From: Gottfriedia acidiceleris
Lineage (GTDB): Bacteria > Bacillota > Bacilli > Bacillales > Bacillaceae_G
Assembly: GCF_004138285.1 (NCBI RefSeq)
Contig: NZ_SCFN01000001.1
Coordinates: 310,001-374,000, forward strand
Direction of reading: 5' to 3'
DNA: 64,000 nt
In this document: piece by piece, positions 61,707-64,000 of the stretch
Layout: every line of letters begins with the position of its first letter
Numbering within the stretch: position 1 is the first letter of the stretch
Position numbers and translations under genes: made by a program
The notes under the pieces: model-generated
What the model was told of the DNA's origin: nothing
The model's database searches: none
Seen by the model: only the letters and a program-made list of their open reading frames with translations

Positions 61707-62108
61707 CTATTTTTTCTTATTATTTTTTTCATTTCTTTGAAAATTTATAACTAAATTCTTATTATTTTTATTAATCTCAACCAGTTCAGATTTTATTTGG
61801 TTAAGCTCATTGTATATTTTATCTAATAGCTCACTGGTCAGTGGCAACTCTATATTTTCTTTTTTTGGAGCGGATTTTGGAAATGAAATTGAATTAGCCT
61901 GATTGGTCTTTCCAAGATCCTGTACAGATTTCATTAGCGAATCATCTTTAAAAAGGTTTTGTGCCATCCTCATAATTGAACTCATATCTATAGTAGTTTC
62001 ATTCGCCTTAAGATTATTTGCTAGTTTCATAATACTTTCTTTATTTAAATCATTAATATTACTTGATTGAGCGAGTTTTTGCTCATTATTCGCTTTATTA
62101 TTATTCAT
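61707..62108 (-). CDS. Hypothetical Asn/Lys-rich protein, 133 residues
   Basis: Low-complexity polar protein with two related segments, SIMKLANNLKANETTIDMSS and SIMRMAQNLFKDD, and a C-terminal coiled coil (LLDKIYNELNQIKSELVEIN). GTGGGC lies before the ATG. Small spore-coat-associated proteins can look like this, but no family is recognised. Confidence 0.6.
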   Translation of the reverse strand: MNNNKANNEQKLAQSSNINDLNKESIMKLANNLKANETTIDMSSIMRMAQNLFKDDSLMKSVQDLGKTNQANSISFPKSAPKKENIELPLTSELLDKIYNELNQIKSELVEINKNNKNLVINFQRNEKNNKKK

Positions 62109-62161
62109 TTAAAAAGCCCACCTTTATATAAATTTGAAAAAATTTGATTTTCCAAAAAATA

Positions 62162-62200
62162 ACCTAGAAGATTATTAAAATTTATAAAAATCTTCTAGGT
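62162..62200 (-). terminator. Terminator after the small hydrophobic gene
   Basis: ACCTAGAAGATT / AATCTTCTAGGT, 12-bp perfect stem, 48 bp beyond the stop of the gene at 62248. Confidence 0.75.
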
Positions 62201-62247
62201 GTTTGCCCTCATTTAGAGGGGCTTGTCCTTACTTTTTGTACAATTGA

Positions 62248-62376
62248 TTAACTGCATCCAAGTGTTGCACAGATAGCAGCTAAAATTGGTGCTTGGTCAA
62301 TTCCTAGTAATGATGCTAAAAGTAATGCAACCAAAAGCACTACTACAACAAGAAAAGTTGCAAGATTGAATGACAT
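62248..62376 (-). CDS. Small hydrophobic protein, 42 residues
   Basis: AAAAGGGGGAAAAGAA precedes the ATG at 62376. The product has one very hydrophobic helix (FLVVVVLLVALLLASLLG) and an ending ICATLGCS with two cysteines. Its own terminator follows. It may be a small sporulation or membrane protein; peptide-toxin or bacteriocin roles are speculative. Confidence 0.6.
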   Translation of the reverse strand: MSFNLATFLVVVVLLVALLLASLLGIDQAPILAAICATLGCS

Positions 62377-62702
62377 TTCTTTTCCCCCTTTTATCGAAAT
62401 ATGAATTAAATGATCTCCCTAACAGGACTATCATATTTTATAAATATGCTTAATAGGATAAGCTTGTCTATGTCTAAAACCTATTTTAAATTTTGGTAAT
62501 TTTTTACATTATTTTTTAACAAATCTATCTTTATAGTGAAAGTTCTTTGATTGTTTTAGAACTAATCCATGCATTCGTTGAAAAGTAAAATCGGAATAAA
62601 AATAGCGAGAAAAGTATAATGGGAATGGTAATTGGGATGAGGTTTGGATCATTTTGCAAATATATTTCGGATATTTAGAATGATAGTAAAACATTCGAAA
62701 GC

Positions 62703-62867
62703 AATTCTTTAGAAGAAATTAAATTTGATATAAATAGATTGCTTGATTAAGAGAATCCCTATCTTAAGGCCGATTTATATGATAGTTTAACTGACCGAAT
62801 TGTAGAATGGAGTATTGCTCATAATGGTCCAATTAAAAGGGGAAAGGAACTGGTACAGTATAGATAG
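62703..62867 (+). pseudogene. Remnant of an unknown gene with in-frame stop
   Basis: One frame reads NSLEEIKFDINRLLD, a TAA, then ENPYLKADLYDSLTDRIVEW and ends ELVQYR. The coding-like quality on both sides of the stop suggests a decayed gene; the 5' part is missing. The rest of 62377-62929 shows nothing else. Confidence 0.4.
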
Positions 62868-62929
62868 CTTATCTAAAAAGGGCTCCCCTTCCCCCTAAAT
62901 CTTCTAAGGGCAAATGAAAATAATATCGT

Positions 62930-63655
62930 TTAATTTCTTTCTATTTTTCTTTTTAGCCAAAACGGACTGTACAGAAGATAAAAACTCACAATCATCACCA
63001 ATTCCGACGAGAGAAGATACCATGGCCATGGTCCAAGATAATCTAATAGAGAAGCAGTTTTGGGCTTTTTCATGAGGTACATATAGTTTGCTCCCAACGT
63101 CTTATTAATGAAAAATATGCAAGCTGCATAAAGGTTAACAATAAGTATGGTCACCCACATGGAACGTATGGTTGGTCGATATTTGCTGGCAAACACCATA
63201 AATAAACAGGCAAGCACCACTCCTCCATGAGATACAAAAAACTCGAAATATCGAAAATGTGGAAACGAAAAATGGTCAAGATCAGGTGTCACGATGGCTT
63301 GAATAGAACTGCCTAACCCAGCAAAATACATGAATTGAAATAATCTGTAGCTATTTGTCAGTAACATTACAATAGCCAGAATAACAGCAATATCACTTAG
63401 TTCAAGTGGTAAAGCCGATTTAAGTGACCAAGAATTCTCATACACAAGCCATATATGATAAAAAGACTCAGAAGCCAATAATAGAAATGCTAAAGAAAAA
63501 CGAAAAAGCCTTTCTTTTCCCGACTTTTGAATCTGCTTTCTAAAGACAAATAGAAGTACACCGAGAATCAAAATGATTCCGATCGTTAATAGGTGATCTA
63601 ATGAAAAAAGGCGAAACGGCCCCAATTTTGAATGAAATTGAAAATATCTTTCCAA
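62930..63655 (-). CDS. ywaF: YwaF-family membrane protein
   Basis: A 241-residue integral membrane protein with about seven helices and family features LFSLDHLLTIGII, LPLELSDIAVILAIV, TPDLDHFSFPHFRYFEFFVSH and KTLGANYMYLMKKP with PWPWYLL. This is the TIGR02206/YwaF family of unknown function. Single gene on the minus strand. Confidence 0.9.
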   Translation of the reverse strand: MERYFQFHSKLGPFRLFSLDHLLTIGIILILGVLLFVFRKQIQKSGKERLFRFSLAFLLLASESFYHIWLVYENSWSLKSALPLELSDIAVILAIVMLLTNSYRLFQFMYFAGLGSSIQAIVTPDLDHFSFPHFRYFEFFVSHGGVVLACLFMVFASKYRPTIRSMWVTILIVNLYAACIFFINKTLGANYMYLMKKPKTASLLDYLGPWPWYLLSSELVMIVSFYLLYSPFWLKRKIERN

Positions 63656-63837
63656 AATAATACCCCATTATCTGATTTGATTTTATAAGCGAGTATTGTT
63701 AGTTTGGGGCAAATTCTGCTAGTTCTATACAGGGTAAACGTTTCATATTTAACTTTGATGATTCCTTAGAAGAAAGGGTAAAATTAAAGGAGTATATTGA
63801 AGAATTATAAAATGATGAAAAAACGAGGTATTTATTT

Positions 63838-64000
63838 ATGACAAGACAAAAGAAACTTCGAGGTGAACGAAGACGAATTCGTAACCTCAAAAGGGAAATA
63901 GCTGAACTTTCTAAAAAACTACCAACCCCTCGTTCAACAAGTAGTACTTATAAGGGATACGATGCTTTTCATTTTCGAATGTTCGAATTGATTGGTGAGT
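63838..64000 (+). CDS. Hypothetical protein, N-terminal part (cut by window end)
   Basis: ATG at 63838 is eight bases after GAGGT. The visible 54 residues start with a strongly basic helix (TRQKKLRGERRRIRNLKREI) followed by a Ser/Thr linker and FHFRMFELIGE. No family can be named from this piece. Confidence 0.5.
   Translation, partial: MTRQKKLRGERRRIRNLKREIAELSKKLPTPRSTSSTYKGYDAFHFRMFELIGE

Overview
The window is AT-rich DNA from a low-GC, endospore-forming Firmicute. The best fit is a member of the Bacillaceae (Bacillus sensu lato). Evidence: an alpha/beta-type small acid-soluble spore protein, AbrB-type and ECF sigma regulators, strong AGGAGG ribosome binding sites, frequent TTG starts, and close relatives of Bacillus FtsZ, TcyP, PucM, YwaF and zinc phospholipase C. 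The species is not determined. There is no rRNA, tRNA, CRISPR array or intact transposon.

Layout. 1-2.8 kb: end of a histidine-utilisation operon (hutU end, hutI) followed by an MFS transporter. 3-20 kb: three paralogous secreted S8 proteases of about 1,370 residues, each with a C-terminal dockerin-like calcium module and a conserved tail. They are interrupted by ArsR/SRPBCC, MarR/DUF3147 and YkvA genes and by an HTH-TPR regulator just upstream of proteases 2 and 3. Proteases 1 and 2 share a near-identical promoter block. 20-25 kb: DUF3291 protein, cystine symporter, serine hydrolase, CDF efflux protein. 25.7-27.1 kb: a metzincin gene broken by an in-frame stop plus a secreted partner. 27.6-29 kb: a stand-alone ftsZ with a 10 x 27-bp repeat in its linker. 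29.1-36.2 kb: ECF sigma/anti-sigma pair, patatin lipase, SASP, an AbrB protein with a duplicated DNA-binding domain, a RelA/SpoT-domain protein and an AlbA_2 protein. 36.7-38.6 kb: the complete urate-to-allantoin set as three separate genes. 39-42.8 kb: a fourth, unrelated-type S8 protease. 42.9-52 kb: accessory region with many decayed gene remnants, a LysR/two-SDR locus, a zinc phospholipase C fused to a beta/gamma-crystallin domain, a PP2C-like phosphatase and small proteins. 52.6-64 kb: SUKH protein, LysR, DUF2975/XRE pair, COG4705-like membrane protein, a 12-repeat TPR lipoprotein, many small membrane proteins, a RibD-like reductase, YwaF and a partial gene.

How the genes work together. 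The proteases, phospholipase and serine hydrolase suggest a secreted degradative programme; the HTH-TPR regulator and shared promoter block could coordinate part of it (inference). Histidine and urate breakdown and cystine uptake fit scavenging of nitrogen and sulfur. At least seven broken genes (nonsense codons or frameshifts, several at short A-runs) indicate active gene decay, or residual sequence errors at homopolymers; reads would decide.
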